This document shows, piece after piece, positions 14,056 through 22,719 of a stretch of DNA of 46,515 nt. The stretch's first letter is position 1. Every line of letters begins with the position of its first letter. Source of the stretch: Silvibacterium sp. (GTDB lineage Bacteria > Acidobacteriota > Terriglobia > Terriglobales > Acidobacteriaceae); the NCBI GenBank assembly GCA_030037215.1, contig JASHRS010000216.1, positions 1 to 46,515 of the forward strand, in the 5' to 3' direction. Under the pieces are notes generated by a model. The model was not told the DNA's origin, did not search any database, and saw only the letters and a program-made list of their open reading frames with translations. The translations under genes were made by a program, and so were the position numbers.

Positions 14056-17000
14056 ATGATCTACAGTTGCTGCAACCTGAACCGGAAGAGCGCAGTGCTC
14101 AACAATCCGACGCTGAACGGCATCGACTACCTTGAAGTGCTGGACAACGAGGTGGTGACACTCGGTCTCGACCTTCCGCGGCAGCAGACGCTGCTCGTTC
14201 ATTGCCTCAAGCCGCTGCCCAACCCGCTCACGATCACGACGGACAATATCCTCATCACCGGAGGCGAAAGCATCACCGGAATCACTGCAGCGTGGGTTGC
14301 GGCTGCGTCCTCGCCGCCGTCGTCACTGAATTCGCAGACGCAGGCCTATTTCACAAATCTCCCCGATGCAAAGAACGTGCTCATTGTCGGCACCAGCGCT
14401 GCCGGTGACTTCTCTACCTATACGTTCCGGCTGGTGAATGACGCTGCGACTGCGCCGCTCGATCCGTTTACGCTCACGGCTGCGCTTACGGGATTCGATC
14501 CACATCTCACCTCGGTGCAGTTCTCCTTCAAGGTCGAGTGCGGCCCCGACTTTGACTGCAACCCGCAGTCTCCTGATTGCCCACCTGATCTACCTGCACC
14601 ACCGCCCATCAACTATCTGGCGAAAGACTACGGCAGCTTCCGCACCATCATGCTCGACCGGCTGAATCAGCTCCTGCCTTCATGGGGAGCAACGACCGAG
14701 GCTGATCTTGGGATCGCGCTCGCCGAAGTGATTTCGTATGTGGGCGACCGGCTCAGCTATCGGCAGGATGCGATTGCCACCGAAGCTTACATCAATACTG
14801 CCCGCAGCCGAATCTCGCTGCGGCGTCACGCGCTGCTGGTCGATTATCACGTCCACGACGGATGCAATGCCCGCACGTGGATTCAGGTTCAGGTCCAGGG
14901 CAATCCCGATGAGCAGATCTTTGTCGATCGCACGCTCACCAAGTTCTATACCAAAGTCCCCGGACCCATCCCCGGCACGCTTTTCACTCTCACTACAACC
15001 AATCAGGAAGCTGCGCTGCTGGCCGGTGTACAAGTCTTCGAGCCGATGTGCGATGCCGTGCTTTATCCGCAAAACGCCCAGATGACCTTCTACACGTGGG
15101 GCAATTTCAATTGCTGCCTGCCTGAAGGAGGCACGGAAGCAACGCTGCAGGGCACCTATTCGAATCTTCAGTCCGGAGACGTTCTCATCTTTCAGGAGAT
15201 GAAAGGGCCGCAGACCGGCGAGCCTGCCGACGCTGACCTGCGTCACCGCTGCGCCGTTCGCCTGACCTACGTCGCAACGACAGACGCAAGTGGCAATACG
15301 CTGGTCGATCCGCTCTTCGACACGAGCGGAAATCCGATTACCGGGTCCGGCCAGACACCCATGCCCATCACCGAGATTCAGTGGTCCACCGACGATGCGT
15401 TGCCGTTTCCTGTCTGCATCTCGTCCACGTATCTCGACGCGAACTCCGATAAGCAGACGGTCACGGATGTCAGCGTGGCCTTTGGCAACATCGTGCTCGC
15501 CGATCATGGCCTGTCATTTACGGGAACGAGTCTCGGTACAGTACCCTCGCCATCGATCTACTACCCGCCAAATACCGCTGACCGCTGCAATCCCACGCAG
15601 CCTACGCCGCTCCCAGTGCGCTATCAGCCGCAGATTCCCGACAGCCCTATTACGCAGGCTGTTCCTGTTTCCGTGGTTTCGCTGCCTGGAACAGGAAACC
15701 CGGTCACGAGTAGCCCGCTCTCGCTCAGCGGCGGATATGTTGCACTGCCTGATGCGAGCGGGTTCATCAGCCTCACGCTCGAGGTTACCAATCCCGACGC
15801 GTGGCCGTCGCTGTTCGGTGTAGTGGTGGCAAAGAACACATCGACCCCTGCCAATATTGATCTCTCTGTGGTCTACAACCCGCCCGGAGGCGCAGCCGGA
15901 TTCGAGAAGAAGATTACTGTCGAAAGTTTCACCGATCTCTCGCTGAATTCTGCGGACCCGAGCTACGTCGTCACTCAGGTCAACGCCAATTCGCAGCTTA
16001 TTCAGTTGCAGGCTCCATCTTCTGCGGTTACTCCGGCAGGCTTTCCCTCCGCTCCCACCATGCTTTCAAACACCGGTCCGGTGAACCTGCAGGACCTGAG
16101 CAGCCCGCCAGTCACCTATCTCACCGTGCAGCCAACGAATCCTGCAGTATGGCCGCAATACTTCGAAGTCATCGCCAAGCCAAACGCCAATCCCACCTAC
16201 TTCGATTTGCAGCTGGTTTATCAACCGTCAGGAGGTTCCCCCACTGTCACGGTCGAGGAGTTCACCAATCTTTTGCCCGCCACGGCTGCTCAGGCAGTGG
16301 ACGCAGGCTCGTCACTTGTAACCGTTGAGAGCTTCGCTCAGGCAGTCGATCCCACTCTTTCGGCATACGACCTGATGAACTACGATGCTGACGACGCAGT
16401 CCCAGAGATTACGCTTGCAGGAACACTCAATGGTGCAACCCAGACCTGGACGCCATTGCAGAATCTCCTCTCAAGCGAGGCATCCGATCCGGTCTTTGTC
16501 GTCGAGGTCGAATATACAGGCGTGGCCAGCCTCCGTTTTGGCGACGACACGAATGGCAAGACGCCGGATTCAAATACCTCATTCAATGCCAACTACCGCA
16601 TAGGCAATGGGACGGCGGGCAATGTCGGCGCTGATAGCCTCATCGTGCTCGAAGCCGCGGATCCGCGCATCACAGGCTGCAGCAACCCGCTCCCCGCAAG
16701 CGGTGGAACCGATCCTGAAACCAACGACCAGATTTGCCGGCGCGCACCGCAGCAATTCCTGACGCAGGAACGCGCCGTGACCATGGCCGATTACGAAGCC
16801 GCAGCCGAGATCAATACTCAGGTCGAGCAGGCCGTGGCTTCAACTCACTGGACGGGAAGCTGGTACACAGTCTTCATCGCCGTCGAGCCGCAAAATGGGG
16901 GCTTGCTGACGAGCGCGCTCCAGAAGAGCGTGCAGAGCAAGGTCAACAGTTATCGACTAGCCGGACAGGACCTGCAGCTCGATTCGCCGCAGTACGTCTC

Positions 17001-17361
17001 GCTCGAAATTGAATTGCAGATTTGCGTCGATCCCACTTACTTCAACCTCGATGTCCAAGCCGCTCTCCAGCAGGTGCTCGGCAGCCAGATTCTGCCCAAC
17101 GGACAGATGGGTTTTTTCTATCCCGGCAATTTCACTTTCGGGCAGAGCGTTTATCTCAGCCCTATCTATGCTGCTGCGCGCTCGGTCCCGGGCGTGAACG
17201 CGGTAACGGCACTCAAGTTTCAGATTCAGGGTGTGGATACAGACCAGTATCTCGAGTCGGGCGAAATCCCGCTCGGTTCGCTGCAGGTCGCAAGGCTCGA
17301 CAACGATCCCAGCTATCCCGATCACGGCCAATTAACGCTGGATATGGAGGGCGGAAAATGA
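14056..17361 (+). CDS. Large gpJ/gp47-like baseplate protein (Afp11-like)
   Basis: A protein of 1101 residues. After a ~180-residue beta-rich N-terminus comes the eCIS baseplate signature (NYLAKDYGSFRTIMLDRLNQ, then LGIALAEVISYVGDRLSYRQ and a RHALLVDYHVHDG segment). The C-terminal gpJ region has ANYRIGNGTAGNVGA, GGTDPETNDQICRRAPQQFL and QERAVTMADYEAAAEI, then a closing wedge domain with VPGVNAVTALKF. Between them are two related beta modules (near 571-632 and 687-742), each with a NP..WP motif and DL..VY.P.GG. Two subunits of this type of protein form the wedge that holds the sheath and fibres. It overlaps the following mini-ORF by 4 bases. Confidence 0.93.
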   Translation: MIYSCCNLNRKSAVLNNPTLNGIDYLEVLDNEVVTLGLDLPRQQTLLVHCLKPLPNPLTITTDNILITGGESITGITAAWVAAASSPPSSLNSQTQAYFTNLPDAKNVLIVGTSAAGDFSTYTFRLVNDAATAPLDPFTLTAALTGFDPHLTSVQFSFKVECGPDFDCNPQSPDCPPDLPAPPPINYLAKDYGSFRTIMLDRLNQLLPSWGATTEADLGIALAEVISYVGDRLSYRQDAIATEAYINTARSRISLRRHALLVDYHVHDGCNARTWIQVQVQGNPDEQIFVDRTLTKFYTKVPGPIPGTLFTLTTTNQEAALLAGVQVFEPMCDAVLYPQNAQMTFYTWGNFNCCLPEGGTEATLQGTYSNLQSGDVLIFQEMKGPQTGEPADADLRHRCAVRLTYVATTDASGNTLVDPLFDTSGNPITGSGQTPMPITEIQWSTDDALPFPVCISSTYLDANSDKQTVTDVSVAFGNIVLADHGLSFTGTSLGTVPSPSIYYPPNTADRCNPTQPTPLPVRYQPQIPDSPITQAVPVSVVSLPGTGNPVTSSPLSLSGGYVALPDASGFISLTLEVTNPDAWPSLFGVVVAKNTSTPANIDLSVVYNPPGGAAGFEKKITVESFTDLSLNSADPSYVVTQVNANSQLIQLQAPSSAVTPAGFPSAPTMLSNTGPVNLQDLSSPPVTYLTVQPTNPAVWPQYFEVIAKPNANPTYFDLQLVYQPSGGSPTVTVEEFTNLLPATAAQAVDAGSSLVTVESFAQAVDPTLSAYDLMNYDADDAVPEITLAGTLNGATQTWTPLQNLLSSEASDPVFVVEVEYTGVASLRFGDDTNGKTPDSNTSFNANYRIGNGTAGNVGADSLIVLEAADPRITGCSNPLPASGGTDPETNDQICRRAPQQFLTQERAVTMADYEAAAEINTQVEQAVASTHWTGSWYTVFIAVEPQNGGLLTSALQKSVQSKVNSYRLAGQDLQLDSPQYVSLEIELQICVDPTYFNLDVQAALQQVLGSQILPNGQMGFFYPGNFTFGQSVYLSPIYAAARSVPGVNAVTALKFQIQGVDTDQYLESGEIPLGSLQVARLDNDPSYPDHGQLTLDMEGGK

Positions 17362-17411
17362 CTCTGCTTGCCCTGGAGTTTGATTCTGCACGGAAAGGAG
17401 CCGGCCTATGA
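17358..17411 (+). CDS. 17-residue coupling mini-ORF
   Basis: ATG 17358 overlaps the stop of the 1101-residue gene (ATGA), and the stop TGA 17409-17411 overlaps the start of the next gene (ATGA). It encodes 17 residues. Its last third contains AAGGAG, which serves as the ribosome site of the downstream gene. It is probably not a functional protein, but a bridge that lets ribosomes re-initiate across the 46-base gap between the two large baseplate genes. It could still be chance. Confidence 0.45.
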   Translation: MTLLALEFDSARKGAGL

Positions 17412-20400
17412 GCTGCAATGGCTCCTCAACATGCACCTGCGGCTGCTGCGCCGGCATCAGTGTTCAGACACCGCAGATCATCACAAATCCCGAGGCGCAG
17501 CCAGCGATCAGTTATCGCATTGGAACCTGGGCCACGTTCAACGAGTCGATGCTTGCCCGGCTCTCAAGCTTCGACTATCCCGCGCTCGCGGCTTTGATGA
17601 CGCGCGACAGCGACGACTTCACAATTGCGTTCCTCGACGCGACCTCCATCGTCCTCGACATTCTCACTTTCTATGAGGAGCGGCTGGCCAACGAGAGTTA
17701 CCTGCGCACCGCCGTACAACTTCAATCTCTTACTCAACTGTCGCGGCTTATCGGCTACCAACCCGCGCCGGGCGTTGCCGCTGCAACCTATCTCGCTTTC
17801 ACGCTCAAAACAACTCCGGGACTCCCGCCCGATCCATCCACACCGCCAATCATTATTCCCGCAGGAACGCAGACGCAGAGCATACCTGCACAGGGCCAGA
17901 CGCCGCAGACTTTCGAAACATCGGCGGCCATTCCAGCCAAGCCCGACTGGAACGCGCTTCCGGTGCAGACCGGACAACCATGGGTTCCGGCCGCAGGCGA
18001 TCCGGGTATGTACCTTGCAGGCACTGCGACGCAATTGAACCCCGGAGACCTGGCTCTTATCGTTGGCGACGAACGCTCCTCACCCGGCAGCAGCAGCACG
18101 TTGTGGAGCCCGCAGTTCTTAACCGCTGTAACGCCGGACACCACCAATAATCGCACCTGGATCGCATGGGCCACTCCGCTTGCGTCAGCCACTCTGACTA
18201 CTGAGCACCCGAAGATCTACGCCTTCCGCCAGCGCGCTTCGCTGTTCGGATATAACGCCATAGACCCGCAGATGCTTGATACCACGAACACGAATATCGG
18301 TAACCTGCTCAACGGAAATCAGTGGGCAAATTTCCAGCTCAGTTCAACGATCGATCTCGACTCGTCCTATTCCAAGGTTGTCACCGGAAGCTGGGCTCTG
18401 CTGCTCCAGTCCGGGGTCAGTGACAGCGGTGACACCACGGTCCTGCGGGAATTCGAACTCAACCTATACCACTCTGGCGGAGGAACCACCAGCCCGCCAG
18501 CGCAGAATCCTCAACTCTATCTCGCCACTGCTGTCACGCCAACATCGCGCACCGACTTCGGCCTCAGTGCAAAGATCACTCGTGTCACTCCTGACATAAC
18601 ATCGGAGCTCAGCGCCTTCGACCTGCGCACGACCGCCGCATTCGTGCAGACGGATTTGCTCACACCCGCCGAAGAGCCGCTCGACCACCCGCTCTACGGA
18701 ACGCTGCTCGACCTTGAAGTCCTTCGTCCCGATTTGGTCGGTGCAACTGTGGTCGCGCTTTTCGGTGTTGCTCAAAAAATCTCGGTGAATGCAGGTGTCT
18801 CAACTCTGGAATTCGTTCCCGATGATCCCACTGCACCCACCGTCGTTCTAAACCCAGGGGACATCTTCACACTCATCCAGCCTCCGCCGCTGCCCTTCAA
18901 CCCTGACGGATCCATTCCCTCATGGACGCAGTCAACGGCTCCGCTCACGCTGAAGGTCAGCGACTCCAGCGGGCGCACCGGCACGCTTCAGGGCCAGACA
19001 GTTACGCGTGTCTTTTTCGCAGAAGAGAAATTGCTCAAATTCGGCGGCGGTGGACACGGGCCTGTCATCTCAGAGACAACGACATATCCACTATCGCTCA
19101 GCCAGTTCTCGCTCGTCTCTTCATCAACGACCGACCCCGAGATTGCCGAGTGTGCGCTCGTCTCGCAAGTCGTCGCCGTTACCACGCCCTTCCCGCACAC
19201 GCAGATCCAACTGCAGAACCCGCTACTGAACTGCTACAACCGCGCCGCAACGACAGTGAACGTTAATGTGGCCGCTGCGACTGCGGGCGCATCTGTTACC
19301 GAGATCATGGGCAATGGCAGCGCTTCTACGCCCGACCAGAGCTTCACCCTCCGGCAATCGCCGCTCACCTATATTCAGGCACCTACTCCGACCGGCAGGC
19401 AAAGCACGCTCACGGTACGAGCCAACGGAGTCGCATGGACACAAGTTCCTACGCTCTACGAGCAGCCTTCTTCGGCGCAGGACTATGTCATCGAAAACCA
19501 GTCCGATGGGACCAGCGACGTAATTTTTGGCGATGGCGTGGAAGGTGCGACGTTGCCTACGGGCCAGAACAACATCATTGCGAACTACCGCATTGGTTCT
19601 GGTTCTGCGGGAAACGTTGCTGCTGGCGCCATCACTACGCTGATGCAGAGGCCGCTTGGAGTAAGCAGCGTCACCAATCCTGAAGCCGCGACCGGGGGAA
19701 CAGACCCGCAGTCGATCGACGATGTTCGCGCCAATGCGCCGCAGACCGTCCTTACGCTCGGGCGCGCTGTCTCGATCACCGACTATCAGAACTTCGCTTC
19801 GACGTTTGCCGGCATCGAACAGGCTTACGCCATCTGGATTCCCAGCGGCCCGGCGCGCGGCGTGTTCGTTACAGTCGCAGCAACTGGCGGAGTCGCGCTG
19901 GAGCCCGGCGATATCACAATCACGAACCTGCAAACCGCGCTTCAGAATTACGGGAATCCGCTCATTCCGATCTCCATCGGCTCGTTTATCGAGAGCCTTT
20001 TCGGTTTCACTGCAGATGTAGCGTACAACCCCGCCTACAGCCAGCCGGTAGTCCAGGCGCAGATCATGCAGACGCTCACACAGACATTCAGCTTTGCCAA
20101 CCGCAGCTTTGGGCAAGGCATATCAACCGATGAAATTGCGGCCGTCATCCAGAATGTTCCCGGCGTTGTGGCCGTGAACGTCAGCAATCCGACCGTAACA
20201 TACAGCAGCAAGGGAGGAGACCTTGCCAATCTTGCCGGAGGATTCACAGTCTCCAACTGGACGAACTGGATCAGCCAGCAGGTCTCTGTTCCGCGCCCGT
20301 ATTCCGATTCGGCCAGCCGCATCTGCCCCTACATTCCCGTGCCTAACGGCCAGTCACTGCCGTTGCCGGCTGAGATTCTCGTCATCGATCCTGATCCGAC

Positions 20401-20428
20401 TTCAATCATTCTCGGAGTCATGTCATGA
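17408..20428 (+). CDS. Second large gpJ-like baseplate assembly protein
   Basis: A protein of 1006 residues. The N-terminus is unusually cysteine-rich (CNGSSTCTCGCCAG, six Cys in the first 20 residues), followed by ISYRIGTWATFNESMLARLS and FTIAFLDATSIVLDILTFYE, the opening of eCIS 'putative baseplate assembly' proteins. A long beta-rich middle leads to the gpJ-type region: ANYRIGSGSAGNVAAGAI, GGTDPQSIDDVRANAPQTVL, LGRAVSITDYQNFAS. The last part has RSFGQGISTDEIAAVIQNVP and a C-terminal strand set. It is a distant paralogue of the preceding gene, and together they probably form the heterodimeric wedge. It overlaps the next gene by 4 bases. Confidence 0.9.
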   Translation: MSCNGSSTCTCGCCAGISVQTPQIITNPEAQPAISYRIGTWATFNESMLARLSSFDYPALAALMTRDSDDFTIAFLDATSIVLDILTFYEERLANESYLRTAVQLQSLTQLSRLIGYQPAPGVAAATYLAFTLKTTPGLPPDPSTPPIIIPAGTQTQSIPAQGQTPQTFETSAAIPAKPDWNALPVQTGQPWVPAAGDPGMYLAGTATQLNPGDLALIVGDERSSPGSSSTLWSPQFLTAVTPDTTNNRTWIAWATPLASATLTTEHPKIYAFRQRASLFGYNAIDPQMLDTTNTNIGNLLNGNQWANFQLSSTIDLDSSYSKVVTGSWALLLQSGVSDSGDTTVLREFELNLYHSGGGTTSPPAQNPQLYLATAVTPTSRTDFGLSAKITRVTPDITSELSAFDLRTTAAFVQTDLLTPAEEPLDHPLYGTLLDLEVLRPDLVGATVVALFGVAQKISVNAGVSTLEFVPDDPTAPTVVLNPGDIFTLIQPPPLPFNPDGSIPSWTQSTAPLTLKVSDSSGRTGTLQGQTVTRVFFAEEKLLKFGGGGHGPVISETTTYPLSLSQFSLVSSSTTDPEIAECALVSQVVAVTTPFPHTQIQLQNPLLNCYNRAATTVNVNVAAATAGASVTEIMGNGSASTPDQSFTLRQSPLTYIQAPTPTGRQSTLTVRANGVAWTQVPTLYEQPSSAQDYVIENQSDGTSDVIFGDGVEGATLPTGQNNIIANYRIGSGSAGNVAAGAITTLMQRPLGVSSVTNPEAATGGTDPQSIDDVRANAPQTVLTLGRAVSITDYQNFASTFAGIEQAYAIWIPSGPARGVFVTVAATGGVALEPGDITITNLQTALQNYGNPLIPISIGSFIESLFGFTADVAYNPAYSQPVVQAQIMQTLTQTFSFANRSFGQGISTDEIAAVIQNVPGVVAVNVSNPTVTYSSKGGDLANLAGGFTVSNWTNWISQQVSVPRPYSDSASRICPYIPVPNGQSLPLPAEILVIDPDPTSIILGVMS

Positions 20429-22707
20429 GCACACCCGCAAGCACTGCCGGCTCTTCCATGCAAGGTCAGCTCTTGTTCAACCTGCTGCCCGCGCTCTATC
20501 GCCTGCGCGACACGCAGATTGCGCAATCGACAAACCTGCTAACGCCGGCGGAGACCACGCAACTGCAGGCCCTGCAAGCACTCACTCCACCGCTGACAAC
20601 GGTTCAGCAGCAGCAACTCGATCAGCTCCTGGCCAAGGCTGCGCGCGGCCCGCTCCAGTCACTGCTTATGCTCATCGAGGAACAATTGGCGATCGTCGCC
20701 GAAGACCTCAATCAGCGCTACGACGATCTGTTCATCGAGACCTGCGCCGACTGGGTCATTCCTTACATCGGCGACCTCATCGGCTACCAGACCATCAACA
20801 ATATTGCTGCGGCTGTCGACAGCCCGCGCGCCGAAGTTGCCAACACCATCTCTTTCCGCCGCCGCAAGGGCACCGTTCTGGTCATGGAGCAGCTTGCGCG
20901 CGACGCGACGGGTTGGGGCGCACATGCGGTCGAGTTCTTTGAAGTGCTGGCATGGACTCAATGTGTTCGGAACCATCTTCGCCTGCAGAATTTCTACGCT
21001 CCTAATCTGCGCCGCTGGGAGGTGCGCGAGTACATGGACTCTGGCTTCGACAGGACTGCGCACACAGTCGACGTGCGCCGCATTGCCATCGAGCGCGGAC
21101 GCTACAACATCCAGAACATCGGCATCTTTCTCTGGTCGCTCAATGCCTACAGCCTCACCCTGGCTCCTGCAACACCCGTCTCCGGCAATCCACAATGTTT
21201 CCGCTTCAGCTCGCTCGGCATAGATATGCCGCTCTTCAATAATCCGATTGCACTGCCTCCGGACACTACCACGCTTGCGCAACCTGCCAACGTGCCCGAC
21301 CGCCTGCGGCGGCGTGTTCTCTGCAAAGACATCTGGGATATCACAAAGAAAAATGCGGCGCCTGTGTATTACGCACCGGACCTTAGCCTTGCGCTCTATG
21401 TCAACGGTTCGCTGCAGGATCCCTCCAAGATCGGCGTCTGCGATCTTTCCGGTAAGGACGGCTCATGGATCAACATGCCCAAGTCCGGCGGCCTCATTGC
21501 CATTGATCCGCAGCTGGGACGCATTGCGCTGCCTCCCGGAGGGTCCGCCAACCCAAGCGTCTCAGCGACATACTATTACGGCTTCAACGCGGAGATGGGC
21601 GGCGGAGAATATCCCCGCGAGTCCACATTCACTGCTTCACCCGAACAGGTTGTCGTGCGTGTGCCCGGAGATTACACAACGATCCACGAGGCGCTTGCAG
21701 CATTGCCGGGCGATGGCGTGGTTGAAGTCACCGACAGCGCAATCTACAACGAACCCTCTGGGCTGACCATCAACGTGACCGCAAATGGACACATTGAGCT
21801 TCGCGGCGCTGACGGCTCACGTCCCACGCTTACTCTCGGTGGCGAGATCACGGTGACCGGCGGCGCCGAAGGCGCATTCGACCTGAATGGCTTCGTTATC
21901 AGCTACCTTTCGCCATCAACCGGCGCAACTCCCCCTGCAGCTTTGCTCTACACGCCCGCTGGCAGTGCGAATCAGCTCGTTCACCTCGGCATTACACACT
22001 GCACGCTTGTCCCCGGATGGGCACTGCAGCCAAACGGCACTCCGCAGACCGCATATGCAGGTCTGCCCACGGTCCTCGTTGAATCTTCAGGCCTTGCCCT
22101 CGTCGTGCAGAACTCCATTCTGGGTGGACTCTGGATTAATGGACAATCATCGGCCACACTCACCAACTGCATTGTCGACGCGGCTGATCCTACGCTGGTC
22201 GCTTATGTGGCCGGCTTCGACTCCGCCACAAAGCGTCCGCTGCCCGGCGGAGCGCTGACCCTTCAAGGGTGCACTGTGATCGGCAAGGTATATGCTTCGC
22301 TGCTCAGCCTTGTGACCGATAGCATCATTTGGTCCGAACTCACAACCGCCGACGAGACGGGCACGCCGCCGTTGTGGAGTGCTTCCTTATGGGCTGCGCG
22401 CCAGCAGCAGGGATGTGTCCGTTTCAGCTACCTGCCCACGGGCGCCATTGTGCCCAAGCAGTTCGAGTGTGTTGAACAGGGCGCGGACGAGCCGGCGCCG
22501 ATCTTTTATTCACTGCGCTACGGCGACCCCGGATACGCAAAGCTTGTTCCCTCGACAGATAGCAGCATACGTGAAGGAGCTGACGATGGCGGCGAAATGG
22601 GGGCCTTCCATTTTGTCCTCGCGCCCCTGCGCGAAGCCGATCTCAGCATCCGCATGCAGGAATACATGCCCGTTGGCCTTGAGTTCGGGATCTTTTACCA
22701 GAATTGA
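20425..22707 (+). CDS. Tail protein I-like baseplate protein fused to a beta-helix
   Basis: A protein of 760 residues. Residues about 15-330 match the phage tail protein I-like eCIS family: LLFNLLPALYRLRDTQ, a helical spacer, DLFIETCADWVIPYIGDLIG, RAEVANTISFRRRKGTVLVM, RDATGWGAHAVEFFEVLAWT. Residues about 400-640 are a right-handed beta-helix-like region (VRVPGDYTTIHEALAALPGD, LTINVTANGHIELRGADG, VVQNSILGGLWINGQSS). Near the end is an SLRYGDPGYAKLVPSTD segment. The first part anchors to the wedge; the second may be a stem or surface contact for fibres. It overlaps the upstream gene by 4 bases and precedes the fibre gene by 12 bases. Confidence 0.87.
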   Translation: MSTPASTAGSSMQGQLLFNLLPALYRLRDTQIAQSTNLLTPAETTQLQALQALTPPLTTVQQQQLDQLLAKAARGPLQSLLMLIEEQLAIVAEDLNQRYDDLFIETCADWVIPYIGDLIGYQTINNIAAAVDSPRAEVANTISFRRRKGTVLVMEQLARDATGWGAHAVEFFEVLAWTQCVRNHLRLQNFYAPNLRRWEVREYMDSGFDRTAHTVDVRRIAIERGRYNIQNIGIFLWSLNAYSLTLAPATPVSGNPQCFRFSSLGIDMPLFNNPIALPPDTTTLAQPANVPDRLRRRVLCKDIWDITKKNAAPVYYAPDLSLALYVNGSLQDPSKIGVCDLSGKDGSWINMPKSGGLIAIDPQLGRIALPPGGSANPSVSATYYYGFNAEMGGGEYPRESTFTASPEQVVVRVPGDYTTIHEALAALPGDGVVEVTDSAIYNEPSGLTINVTANGHIELRGADGSRPTLTLGGEITVTGGAEGAFDLNGFVISYLSPSTGATPPAALLYTPAGSANQLVHLGITHCTLVPGWALQPNGTPQTAYAGLPTVLVESSGLALVVQNSILGGLWINGQSSATLTNCIVDAADPTLVAYVAGFDSATKRPLPGGALTLQGCTVIGKVYASLLSLVTDSIIWSELTTADETGTPPLWSASLWAARQQQGCVRFSYLPTGAIVPKQFECVEQGADEPAPIFYSLRYGDPGYAKLVPSTDSSIREGADDGGEMGAFHFVLAPLREADLSIRMQEYMPVGLEFGIFYQN

Positions 22708-22719
22708 AAGGAAGACGTT

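Noticed and set aside
19223-20116. Long minus-strand ORF inside the second gpJ-like gene
   Set aside because: Arg-rich antisense shadow; the plus-strand frame has clear baseplate motifs.
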